Below, piece by piece: positions 10,242-20,426 of a stretch of 64,000 nucleotides of DNA. The DNA is taken from assembly GCF_000313135.1 (NCBI RefSeq), contig NW_004457245.1, positions 105,710 through 169,709 on the forward strand, given 5' to 3'. The notes beneath the pieces were generated by a model, which saw nothing but the letters and a program-made list of their open reading frames with translations, searched no databases and was not told where the DNA came from. The DNA is from Acanthamoeba castellanii str. Neff (Eukaryota > Discosea > Longamoebia > Acanthamoebidae). A program made the translations under genes and the position numbers. Numbering within the stretch: position 1 is the first letter of the stretch; each line of letters starts with the position of its first letter.

Positions 10242-13200
10242 TCAGGGAGACAGAAGCGTGATGTAGATCAAGGGAGCGGTCGGTTGCTCATTGAAGACCT
10301 GCTCGTGCTCGATCTCCTTCTTGATCTCGTCTTCATCTTCGTCTTGGTCCTCGTCCTCGTCCTCGTCCTCGTTCTCCTTGTTCTCCTTCTTTTTCTCGCC
10401 CTTCTTTTCCTTGCAGAATCTGATCTCCACACCGAAGACCTCCGCAGCGCTCTGCAGGAAGTGGTGTTCTTGACCTTTCTCCTGGCGCGTCAGCTCTTCA
10501 GCGTCGTCGTGGCGCTGGATGTACCACTTCACAAAGGGCATCCTCTTGGAGTGCTCCTGCTTCGGGAGTTTGTTGTACAACTTGTCGATCAGTGCTCCGG
10601 CGATCTCGTCCTCGTCCAGGCGTTTGATCCAAGCGGTCTTCCTGCACGTCCGAGATAGCAATCAATGCGAGCGCTGCATGCGTGCGGTGCGGTGCGGTGC
10701 GGTGCGGTGCGTGGTGAATGCGTGTGAAGGGGAGGGGCTTACTCCCAGGGTCTCTTCTGTGGTTGACCTCGCTTGCTCCTTGGGGTCCTGCAAGATAAGA
10801 AAGGAGGGTCAGCCAATAAAACAAATGACCGAGGAGGAAGAAGGGTGAAGAAGAAGAGGAGGAGGAGGAGAAGTGGGGGTGTCACTTACTTGCGCCTGAA
10901 GTCCCAGCAACCGCCGTTCTTCTGGTCGCCGTACTCGATGTCGAACTTGAAGAGCTGGAAGCCGGAGAGGTTGTCCTTGGTGAGCCTCTTGGTGAGCAAC
11001 TTGTCCTCGTTCAGAAAGAAGTTGACGGAGCCGTTGCCCGCCTTCTCCGCGATGATGCGTCGGTCGACCTCGTACTGGGGGACGAACAGCTCGTACCACC
11101 TCGTGTAGGAGTGCAGGCGCAGGGGGGGCGAGTAGTTAAGGACGGTGCCGCAACGCTCGATCGCCACTCGGTAGTGGGCCGTGCCGCGGCCTTCGGCAAC
11201 CTCGACGTTGTAGTGCCTTCTGAAGATGGCCTCGTTGGCCTTCTTGTTGGCGATGGCCATCTGGCAGATGTTGGTGTTCTGCAGCAGGGTCTGCCTCCAC
11301 TCGACCAGCACCTGCATGAACGTCTGAAGATGGTGCTCCTTCTCGTCGCTGTCTCCCTTCATCAAGGAGGACCACTCCCCATTGCGCAGATACTCGAGCG
11401 CCGAGACTGGACTCCCGGCCGCGGTGTAGAGGTCGTTCATGTGCATCGCGAGCTCGATGCCCAGGTACCCCGATTCGAGGAATAGCGAGGAGACATCTTT
11501 GATCAGAGACTTCACCTCGAGCTTCGGTTTCACGGCGTCCACGGCGGTCGTCAGCGCCTTCTGGGCAAAGAGCAGCGCCAGCAAGATGTCGCACGGGATC
11601 ATGGACGTGGCGGAGCCGAACGTGTCGTACATTCGAACCTGGCGCACGTCATCGTCTATCATCCACCAGCTGTATAGGCCACCAATGACACACTAATGAG
11701 TCAGAGAAGCAATGCAGATCGCAGAGAACAGAGAAAGCAAAGATACACGACCACACGACCACGCATAGAGAGAGAGAGAGAGGCGCGAGAGAGGCCCGCG
11801 TGCCGAGCGTTCAGGGCAAATGGGGCAGGGTGATTGTGTACTAGTCGAACGGCCTCGAGATACTGCTGCGGAGATGGTCTTGGAAGTGTTTGATGATGCT
11901 GCGGGCAAAGCGAACGCCCCGGTTTTTCCCCGGGATGGATACAAACACCAGGCGTTCGCTCGCCCCATCGTAGGACGCCACGTAATCGTCCAGCTCTTGC
12001 TCCTCCACGAATGCGTAGATCAGGTGAGGGCAATCACCCGCATTGGTGGTGGAGGCCGGGAGAGAAGGAGTGAAGACCAGGTGTGCCTGCTTGTTCTTGT
12101 AGCGGCCCTGAGCATTTTAAGCATGAGGTGAGTTGGCATCACTTCCGCACTATCCCCCGCGCCCACGCCCCATGCAAAAGATGAGGGTGATACCTTGGTG
12201 GGGATCATGATCGGATAGATCCAGTTGCCCGTGCTGGACAGGAGCTGCTCCAGGTCGCTCTTCCAGTTGGCGTAGGCCTTGATCGTGAACTGGCTCGCGG
12301 ACTCTAGCCATGGCTGCTCCGTATTGGTGAAGGAGATCCGTATGACCCGCTCGTAGCCAAATGCCGATTTCTCCTCCGAGGAGAGAAGTTCAATGGCACT
12401 GAATAGTTCAGGTAGGGTGAACGGCCCAGGATTCGACCGGTCCTGCACCCTGGGCACAGAGAATGGACGCAAGCGCGAGAGAGCATGAATGAAGGATCAT
12501 GTGATGGGTAGAGGAATTGTGGGTGAGGTGAGGAGTACTCGGGCAGGTAAAATGCTCGTTTCTTGGCCGATTCGATGTTTCGTCGCAGCTGCTTAGACGC
12601 GGTCTCAACGTTGGCAAAGGCGTGCTTGAACAACCGCGGTGTCTCGGCCAAGACTCGGCTACCGTCCTGGAGCAGGGTGAGCTTCGTGTCTTCGGTTGCC
12701 CTATTACGTTGCCAGGCAATGGATGTAAGAGAAGAGTACAGAATCTAAGCTCATTCATGCCACGTCACGTCACAGCGTCCTCTTACCCCGTGTTGTCCAC
12801 CTTGGAAGGGCGAGGGCTCAGCGAGGCCAGCTTCTTCTTCAGCAATTTGATCAGGTTGTCGTCGACCACACACTCACTCGGTTGGCTGCAGAAGTCCCGC
12901 CATGGATCGTGAAGCTCCGAGATCTTGTCGATGATACTTGCGCCGAGCTGCTTGTTAAAGGCGTCGAGCCTCTTGCAGAAGAAACCGCGCACCTTCTCGA
13001 CCATTTCGTCCGCTGGCTCCTCCTCTACCTTGGGAAACACCTTGGGGTACTCGCGCTTCACGGCTTTGGTGAAGGAGATGAAGCCACCCTCCAGCTCCTT
13101 CTCGATCTCGCTGGCCATGACTTCCACCATCTGCCCGATCTCCTTGAAGAGCTCTCCGTGCTGGATCTTAGGCACACCGCCGGATTTGGGCCGATCAGCT

Positions 13201-15453
13201 TCCACCGAATGACCAAGCTGCTCGAGCATCACCCGAAACTCATCTTCTTTCTCTTCTGCATCAGGATGTGCCATCATGGTGGTGAGAAGACTGCCGTGAT
13301 GAGGCCCAGTCGCGTGTGGCGTGTGGCGTGTGGCGTGTGGCGTGTGGAGTGGTGTACCGATCAGTTGATCGTGCATAGGAATTTCTGGCTTGGTCACGAG
13401 GAGCGCCATGAAGAAGGAAGCACGAAGCGCAGAGTGCCTTACTCTAGCAGTGACATACTCGAACAGGTTGGGGACCAACTCAAGCACCGCTTCCCGTAAC
13501 GTCCGCCGACGGGAATCAGGCTTTTCGTCACTGTTGCTACGGGCAGTGTGGTGCGTGTGCGTGGAAGATTGTCAGCACACGCTGTATGTGCCAAAGGACC
13601 ACATTGACATTGACACAACGGTACCTCGCCAGGTGGTCAAGCAGGGTCTCTCTCGGCGAGTTCTCGTCCTCCCACCAGGCGGTGACCAGTTGGTCAGCAT
13701 TCTCCTGGAAGTGGTCCTTGACGAACTTGATGATCTCCTGCGCCCATTGCTTCTTCACCTGGATATTCTTGCAGCGCTTGATGTCCCCGAGAAAGTGAAG
13801 ATATGTGTTTTCCACCTTGAGCTTGTTGTGGCAGGCCGGCTCGAGAAGGCTATGGATGAAGCGGCTCTTCATATGGTTGATGGCCTCGAGTAGCTTGGCG
13901 TGGGTGTCGTACGAGACTCCGCGCTCTCGCAGCTCGCGTTCCTGCTCCGGCGTGTAGAACAGGGCCGACCGACAATTGCGCGACAGCTCGCCAAAGATGC
14001 GCGCACGAAGAAAGCCCTGGAGGGTAGGACAGTAGAGGTCGGAGTCGCGTTCGACGAATTCGATTGCATTGCGCAGCCCTGCGAGCGCTTGCTCTTTCCT
14101 CTCGTTGATCAGCCTGTCAGAGAGGGTGCGCACATGGTCAGGGTGATCGCACGCACGCACGGTGCTGGGCAGGTGCAGACGTACTGGTCTTTGTCCTCGC
14201 AAACGTCAAGGTTCTGGAGCCAGCAGTCGGACTCGCTGTACCCATGCGGGTAGATCACCGTAACGATGGGGAGGCGATTGAGCTGTCGCTGTTCCAGCAT
14301 CTTGTTGAGCAGGAGGCCCAGGGACGCCACGGACGACGGAGGAAACTTGCGGTCCTTCGTGAAAACGAACAGCCCATCCGCATTCGTGGCAGCGAAGAGC
14401 TGCGAGTTGTCCACGATGTGTTGCTGAAGCTCGGAGGTGATGCCCGGTAGCTAAACCAGAGGTTTTTGGAGAAGAGAAGGTGAAGTCATTGCGGTGCGTG
14501 CCTGAGTCATTGCAAAAAAGTGGAGGGTGATGGTGACTGGGGGAGCGTACATCGCACAACTTGAACCCGGAACGGTGCAGGAAGGGACCGGTGTAGGTCA
14601 GCGCTGAGACCTCGAGCGGGTCGATCGAGTCCATGAACACTTTGGCTTCCTCAAAGGACTCGAACGTCTTGACGCTGGGCTCGTCGACGACTACGGTGCC
14701 AGCCCCCTCCAGCATTTCCTCGTTGTCGTGGGAAGGACCGACGGTCTTGTAGCAAGTCACTCGAATTCGAGGCCCGTACTCGAGCAGCACAGGGATCTTG
14801 GAGACCGTGTCGAGTCCCTGGGACGAGCGAACTGGCCCCTGCTCTCGGATCACCTTGCTGTTGAGCGCACCATCACCCGGGGTTGAGCTGAGGCAGAGGA
14901 AGTTCGCCAAGAAGCTCTTCCCGGCACCGTTGGCGCCCCAAAGACCCAGGACGAAGTTGCTCTGCTTCACGTTGGCTGTATCGAGGCAAGCGTCGATCTC
15001 CTCGATCTGGGTGTCCACACGGTGCTGGCGGGTGGTGTCCTTCATCCGCGCCTTGAGGTCGGCGGGGAAGTTACTTATGTAGGCCTTGAGCAGCTCGATC
15101 TTCTTCGTGACCGTTTCGCTGTCGAGTAGCTCCGGATCGATGGATACCGCATCACCACTCGGGCCTCTACTGGACGTTGCCCTCTTCTTTTGGGGTCCCT
15201 TCGCCTCCTCGCCTCCTTCCTCTTCCTTCCTCTTCCTCTTCGCGTTGCCCTTTTTCTTTTCTTTTTCTTTTTCTTTTTCTTTTCCCTTGGCCGCCACCTT
15301 CCCTTTCGCTTTCGGCTCCGCCTTGACCCTCTTTGCCTTCCCCGTTGGCTCCGCCTTCTCCTTCCCCTTCGTCCTTTTCACCACCAGCTGCTCCTTGCCC
15401 TCATCCTTGCCCACAGCCGCATCCGCCTTTCTCTTCTTGCCCTCTCGCTGCAT
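10242..15453 (-). CDS. Large GTPase (dynamin/SLIP-GC-like) fused to a GT-A glycosyltransferase-like region
   Basis: Start ATG at 15451-15453 (MQREGKKRKADAAVG), stop at 10242. The first ~120 residues are lysine/glutamate-rich with several NLS-like clusters (KKRKADA, KRTKGK, NAKRKRKEE). A G domain follows: P-loop GLWGANGAGKS; a G3 motif formed across an intron (FKLCD joined to LPGITSEL, giving DLPG); and a G4-like TKDRK. A long helical middle follows (15.5-12.5 kb). Then comes a region with LIYAFVEEQELDDY, GKNRGVRFARSIIKHF and, after splicing GACTA|GTACAC to ACAG|CTGG, DYWWMIDDDVRQVRMYD. The DDD and the preceding pattern are typical of GT-A-fold transferases; the RGxxxAR...WMIDDD arrangement recalls the TET-associated glycosyltransferase (TAGT) type also described for GREB1. 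The C-terminus (FKFDIEYGDQKNGGCW, then an EDEDEDQDEDEDE tract) is unassigned. The GTPase call is firm; the transferase call is tentative. It sits between the kinase and LRR copies but is itself single-copy here. Confidence 0.62.
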
Positions 15454-15641
15454 CGTCGGTCCGTCAGTCAGTTCGGCAACAAAGAAGACAAGCAGCAAAA
15501 CAAGTTGTCACCTCGTTATGGTTGCAAAGATAAACTATTTTAGGGTGTGTTGCAAGGAAAAAAATTTGAGTCCGATTGGTTGAACTTCATTGTCACAAAA
15601 ACAGAGCTATTTACAGGCCAATAACACAACAAACAGTGAAG

Positions 15642-18082
15642 TCACTTCTTTCGCGTCTTCTTCTCTTGCTTCTTGTGGGCGCCTGTCCACGGAAACAAAA
15701 CAACATTAGTTCTACTCATGAGTCCCGTATAAGTGTCGTCGTGTCGTGTGTGTCGTGCCGTACTCTTGGCAGCTCGTTTGAGGACAAAGTTGTAGGTGTC
15801 GCGTCCGCCGGCCCCTCGCACGGCAGCCGGGAGGTTGTCGAAGGGATTGCCGTCGACTTTGAGCTCGGAGAGGGAGGTCATGTTGACCATCTCGTTGGGC
15901 AGATCGTTGAGCAGGTTGTCCGTCACGACGAACAGTTCGAGCGCAGAGAGGTTGCCGATCGACTTGGGCAGCTCCACCATTTTGTTGTGCTCCAGGTGCA
16001 GCTGTACACAAGTCCCCGTCAGTACGCCGCACACGCACACGCACCACCGCACACGCACACACGCCGGCGATACGCAGCACACACGCACGCAGTTGCGCAC
16101 CTGTTTGATCAGGGAGATGTCTCCAATCTCGTGAGGCAATGTGAGCAGCTCGTTGTAGCCCACACGCAGCTCGGTGAGTCCGGTCAGCAGCGAGATCTCT
16201 CCGGGCAGCTGCGCGCGCAGAGAGAGAGGGAGAGAGGAGAGGTGCCACATCGTCGTCAATATGCCAAATCACTTTGATTTCGCCCCAACAGCCATAGGAG
16301 TCAATAGTGAAAAGAGACTCTTCGGCGTACCCGGTCGAGTTGGTTTTCGTCCAGGTTGAGCTGCTTCAGCGTCGTGAGCGCGCCGATTTGGTTGGACAGC
16401 CTCTTCATCTGCGATTGTACAATCACAGCACAGACACTCAATTTTCTAATCACGTCGTCGTGTGTCCGTGTGCTTCTGCAGTTATGTGTTCGTTACTGCA
16501 CGCGTACCTGGTTGTCGGACATGTTGAGGGAGTTGAGCGCCGGAGGGAAGCACCGCGCGTCGGGGAAGGTCTGGAACTCGTTGGTGGACAGGTCGAGGTG
16601 CTTCAGGTTCACGAGCGCGCTCAGCTCCGGCGGTATCGCCTTGAGCCGGTTGCCCTTCAGGTGCAGTTCCCGAAGACCTGGACCAACAAAAAGATGTAAA
16701 CTCGTGTGTCGTGTCGTGTCGTTGGTCGTGTCGTGTCGTTGGTCGTGTCGTGTTATGTGTCTTTTACCTGTAAGCATGCCCAACTCGGCAGGGAGCGCGA
16801 TGAGTTTGTTTCGACCCAGATACAGACTGCGGAGCGAGGTCATGTTGCCGATCTCAGGCGCAAGAACTGTCAATTGGTTGGCTGATGTGGCCAATCGCAA
16901 ACGATGACGATGACGATGCGGGTCAGTGCGATAAGTGAGATGTGGCTCACATACTAACAGTAAGCGCAGTTGGTGTGCATACCTTCCAAGTCGAGGGTCT
17001 CAAGGCGCGGGAGCTCGGTGATGGTCACGGGGAACTCCTCCAGTTTGTTCTGCGAGACGTCGAGCCGCATGAGGTCGGTGAGCGCGCCCCAGCCGCCCTG
17101 TAGCGTAGTCAGCTTGTTCTGCTTGAGATCCTGTTCGACCACACGACCACACCACCGACACTCAGAGTCAGCACGCGAAGGAATGCAGTGTGGAATGCGC
17201 AGCAGAGGAGAGAATGAAAACGAAAGAGCAAAAGAACGAAAACGAGAGGCGCGTGTCGACGTACGAGGTCCTTCAGCTGGCACAGCTTTTCGACCGACCT
17301 GAACTTGGTGAGGTGGTTGGTGGAAATATCCAGGATCTTGAGGTTGGTGGCCATGCTGAGCTTGCGCGGCAGCTTGTGCAGCTGGTTGTTGCGCACGCTC
17401 AGCATCTCGAGCGACACGAGACAGCCGATCTCCTCGGGCAGCTGCTCGAGTCGGTTGTACCGGAGGAAGAGCTTGTTGAGGTGCACGAGGTGCTTGATCG
17501 TCGCCGGCAGCTCGGTGAGCTTGTTGTACCTCAGATCGAGCATGGTGAGCGATGTCAGCTGTCCCAGCTCGTTGGGCAGAGTCCGCAGGCTGTTTTCGTT
17601 CAACCCCAAGGCCTTCAACTTGGTCAATTTACCTGCGTTTGTGTTCCACGCGTAAGTGAAGAAGAAGAAGAAGAAGAAGACACAAACGTGAAGAAGCAAG
17701 GGCAGCGGTACCGAGATCTGGCGGCAGGCTCTCGATTTTGTTCATGTAGAGATTGAGCACGCTGAGGTTCTTCATCTCCCACACGTTGGACGGCACCGCC
17801 GTCAGCTCCTTTCGCCTCAGATCGTAGCTCTGTAGACCACCCGCACTACCGCTTCCCGAGTCCTCCGCCATACTCGCCGCCGCCTCTGCTCACATCGCCA
17901 TTCGAGTTGAGATGGTGTCGTGTCGTGTCGTGTTGCAATGGCGTGGTGATGATGATCATTACCTTTTTTGGCCTTCCTCCCCTTCTTCTTCTCCTCGGAG
18001 GACGTGACTTCGCCGTTGGACGATTCGTTCTTTTCCTCTTGCGCGACAAATTCCTCGCCGTAGAAGGAGACTCCTCGGTGGG

Positions 18083-18114
<32 letters not shown>

Positions 18115-18624
18115 GAGAGAGAGAGAGAGAGAGAGCTAGGCTTAGATCGTTTAGGTTTGTGAGGGAGGAGGGAGGGGACCACACACCTTCAATGTCCCTG
18201 TGCCTGGACGGCGTTGTCTTCTTGCCGCTGCTGGCGATGGGTATCGACGAACCCGACATGAACAGCGAGCTCGTGGGCGCGGCGCGCAACTGGCTCTCGA
18301 ACGGCGACGAGGCCGGAAGCGGCAGCACCTTGTCCACCACCACGGCCGGCTCTGTGGAGAGCGTGGCCACCGAGAAGGCCGGCTCGCTCGAGCGGGGCGA
18401 CATCATCGCCTGCTGCGCCTTGCTGCTGCTGCTGCTGCCGCTGCTGGTGGTGGTGTTGCTTTCTTTATCCTTCGCCTTGGTATCCCCGCTCCCCTTCTTC
18501 GCCTTGCGCTTGCGCTTGCCCTGGTCCTTATTGGAGTCCTTGTGGCTGTCGGTGCTGTCCTTGTCGCTGTCCGTGGCCACGTCGCTGCGGGAGTCGTCCT
18601 TATCGCTGTCGGTGTCGCGCATGA
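15642..18624 (-). CDS. SHOC2-like leucine-rich repeat protein, copy 1, truncated at the N gap
   Basis: Same gene as 23344-29239 but interrupted on its 5' side by the N run. What remains is the linker after the SAM domain (MRDTDSDKDDSRSD, then SSKAQQAMMSPRSSEPAF), a small exon (VSFYGEEFVAQEEKNES), and about 17 LRRs beginning LQSYDLRRKELTAVPSN and ending before the lysine-rich tail EKKTRKK and the stop at 15642. The PH and SAM domains are missing. Exons match the full copy closely, with a few amino-acid differences (for example TTLQGGWG here against TTLPDGWG there; the latter fits the LRR consensus better, and MSPRSSEP against MSPRASEP). Introns differ by indels, including the length of an AAG repeat near 17660. 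It may be a real paralogue, an allele, or a misjoined haplotype; see findings. Confidence 0.8.
15642..18624. repeat. Segmental duplication, LRR block, copy 1
   Basis: This 2.98-kb block matches 23344-26290 in the same orientation. Similarity starts essentially at the LRR stop codon on the left and runs up to the N gap on the right. The flanking sequence left of the stop codons is unrelated between the copies. Confidence 0.9.
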
Positions 18625-18704
18625 NNNNNNNNNNNNNNNNNNNNNNNNNNNNNNNNNNNNNNNNNNNNNNNNNNNNNNNNNNNNNNNNNNNNNNNNNNNN
18701 NNNN
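18625..18704. other. Assembly gap, 80 N
   Basis: A run of exactly 80 N joins the interior of the LRR-gene exon (left) to the interior of the MAP-kinase last exon (right). Both flanking sequences are cut within coding sequence, so the missing DNA must contain at least the 5' half of one gene and the 3' end of the other if the join is real. The gap length may be a scaffolding estimate. Confidence 0.95.
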
Positions 18705-20214
18705 CGTGTGCGGGCACGTCGGCTCCTCGCGGTCGTGGAACTGGGCCACGTACGGATGCAACAGGGCCTATGCCATATATATTGAGCCAACCCACGCCAG
18801 CCGTCAGCCAATTGCCAGCGGAGTACACATAAATTACACTGCAACCAGCCAATCCGTAATTGTTACCTCCTCGGCGCTGATCCGCTTGTCGGGGCTGAAC
18901 TGCAGCAGACGCCTGAGGAGGCTCAGCGCCTCATCAGGGGCCGTCGGGTATATGTCCGACAGCGAGCTGTGTGTGTGTGTCGAATAGTGAGATTCAGAGG
19001 TTCTACAAGGTGCTATGTTTGTGTGCGAGGCGAGGAAGTGTACCGGGGCTGGGAGGGGGGCAAGCTCTCCAGCATGTTGGCGGCGAAAGGGGACTTGATA
19101 GCCTCGATGTCCTCCGAGGTGGGCCGGCCGGTGACCTCGATGATGCGGTCGAGCTGGTTCATGGTGGACGTGCCAGGGAACATGGGCTTGCCTCCCAGCA
19201 GCTCGCCTAGAATACAGCCGATCGACCACATGTCCACCCCCTTCGTGTACCTACTCACCGCCACCACCATCAGATTAAGCTCTTCTTAAGGTGGCGCTGA
19301 TGATGGTTAAGGTGGCGGCTGGCGTGCGTACCGCTGAGAGCCGAGGAGGATCTCTGGCGCTCGGTACCAGCGGGTCGCCACGTAGTCGGTCAGGACGGGG
19401 TTCTCCACATCTTCGTTCTCCAGTGCCGCGATAGAGCGCGCCAGCCCAAAGTCGGCCACCTTCATCAGACACTCCGAGTTCAACAGCAGATTGCTCGGCT
19501 GCTCCAATGGATGTGGTCACATGGGGAATCAGTTCTCTGCAAATGAGAAGAGTGAAAAGGTGGACTCTCGGTGTTCAAGGCACCTTCATATCTCTGTGCA
19601 GGACGTCGCCAGAGTGCATGTACTTGAGGGCCTTGAGGAGTTGGTAGATGATGTACTGCTTGTGGACGTCCTCCAGTATCTTTGCTCGAATGACCTCATG
19701 CAAGTCCGTCTCTGCTCACACATCAATGAGCCAACGCCCCACAGCCAGCTCTCAAGGTGGCGCTGGCTGAGTTGAGGGGTGCCAGGGTGTAGTACCCATG
19801 TACTCGAAGACCAGGTAGATATCACGGTCATTGTCGGCTTTGATCACCTTGAGCAACTTGATGATGTTCTCGTGTCCGCCCAACTCTTGTAAGAACATGA
19901 TCTCCCTGTTTGGCATCTTTGAGGCTCAACCACCTTCCAGATCTGGCCTGGACGAAGAGACAGAGAGGGGGGCTACCTGAAGGTGCGCTGAGCATCGGTG
20001 GCGTTCTGAAAGGCATCGAAGATCTTCTTGAGAGCCACGTCATTCCCGTTCTTCTTGTCGAGGGCCTTCCATACGATGCCATACGCCTATAGACCCCCCC
20101 CCCGCCCTTTAATACTATTCCCTTCGGTTTACACCGCGGAGCTCATACCCCCTTGCCAAGCTTGGTGGCGATCTCGTAGCGCTTGAGCACATGCTTGTCG
20201 ATGTCGTCACTCAT
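18705..20214 (-). CDS. MAP kinase, MAPK15/ERK7-8-like, copy 2, 3' end lost in the N gap
   Basis: Start ATG at 20212-20214 with the same first exon as the copy at 8270-9945. The catalytic loop HRDMKPSNLLLN, DFGLARS and the TDY motif are intact; several differences are synonymous (for example the Asp codon in HRD). The sequence ends inside the C-terminal exon at [11 protein letters not shown], so the basic tail cannot be seen. The intron between the first two exons carries a long C run (20093-20102) and differs from copy 1. The 5' flank diverges after 34 shared bases. Confidence 0.82.
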
Positions 20215-20248
20215 CTCCTTCCTCCTCCCGCGCTGAAGGATCAGACTG
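18705..20248. repeat. Segmental duplication, MAP-kinase block, copy 2
   Basis: Direct-orientation partner of 8438-9979. It begins exactly at the end of the N run and ends at the shared CTGAAGGATCAGACTG. Confidence 0.9.
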
Positions 20249-20426
20249 TGGTGGACCCACACTGCCGGTCTCACGGCAAAGAAAAAAACCCCCCAAAAAG
20301 GGTAACGGTCTCCTTTTATGGTAAAAGCGCTTTGTCTCACATGAAACGAAGAGCACTCTCATCGCCTCGAGCAGCTACCACAGAGAAAAGATGAGGGGAG
20401 AGCAACATGTTTGTTAATACGAGGGT

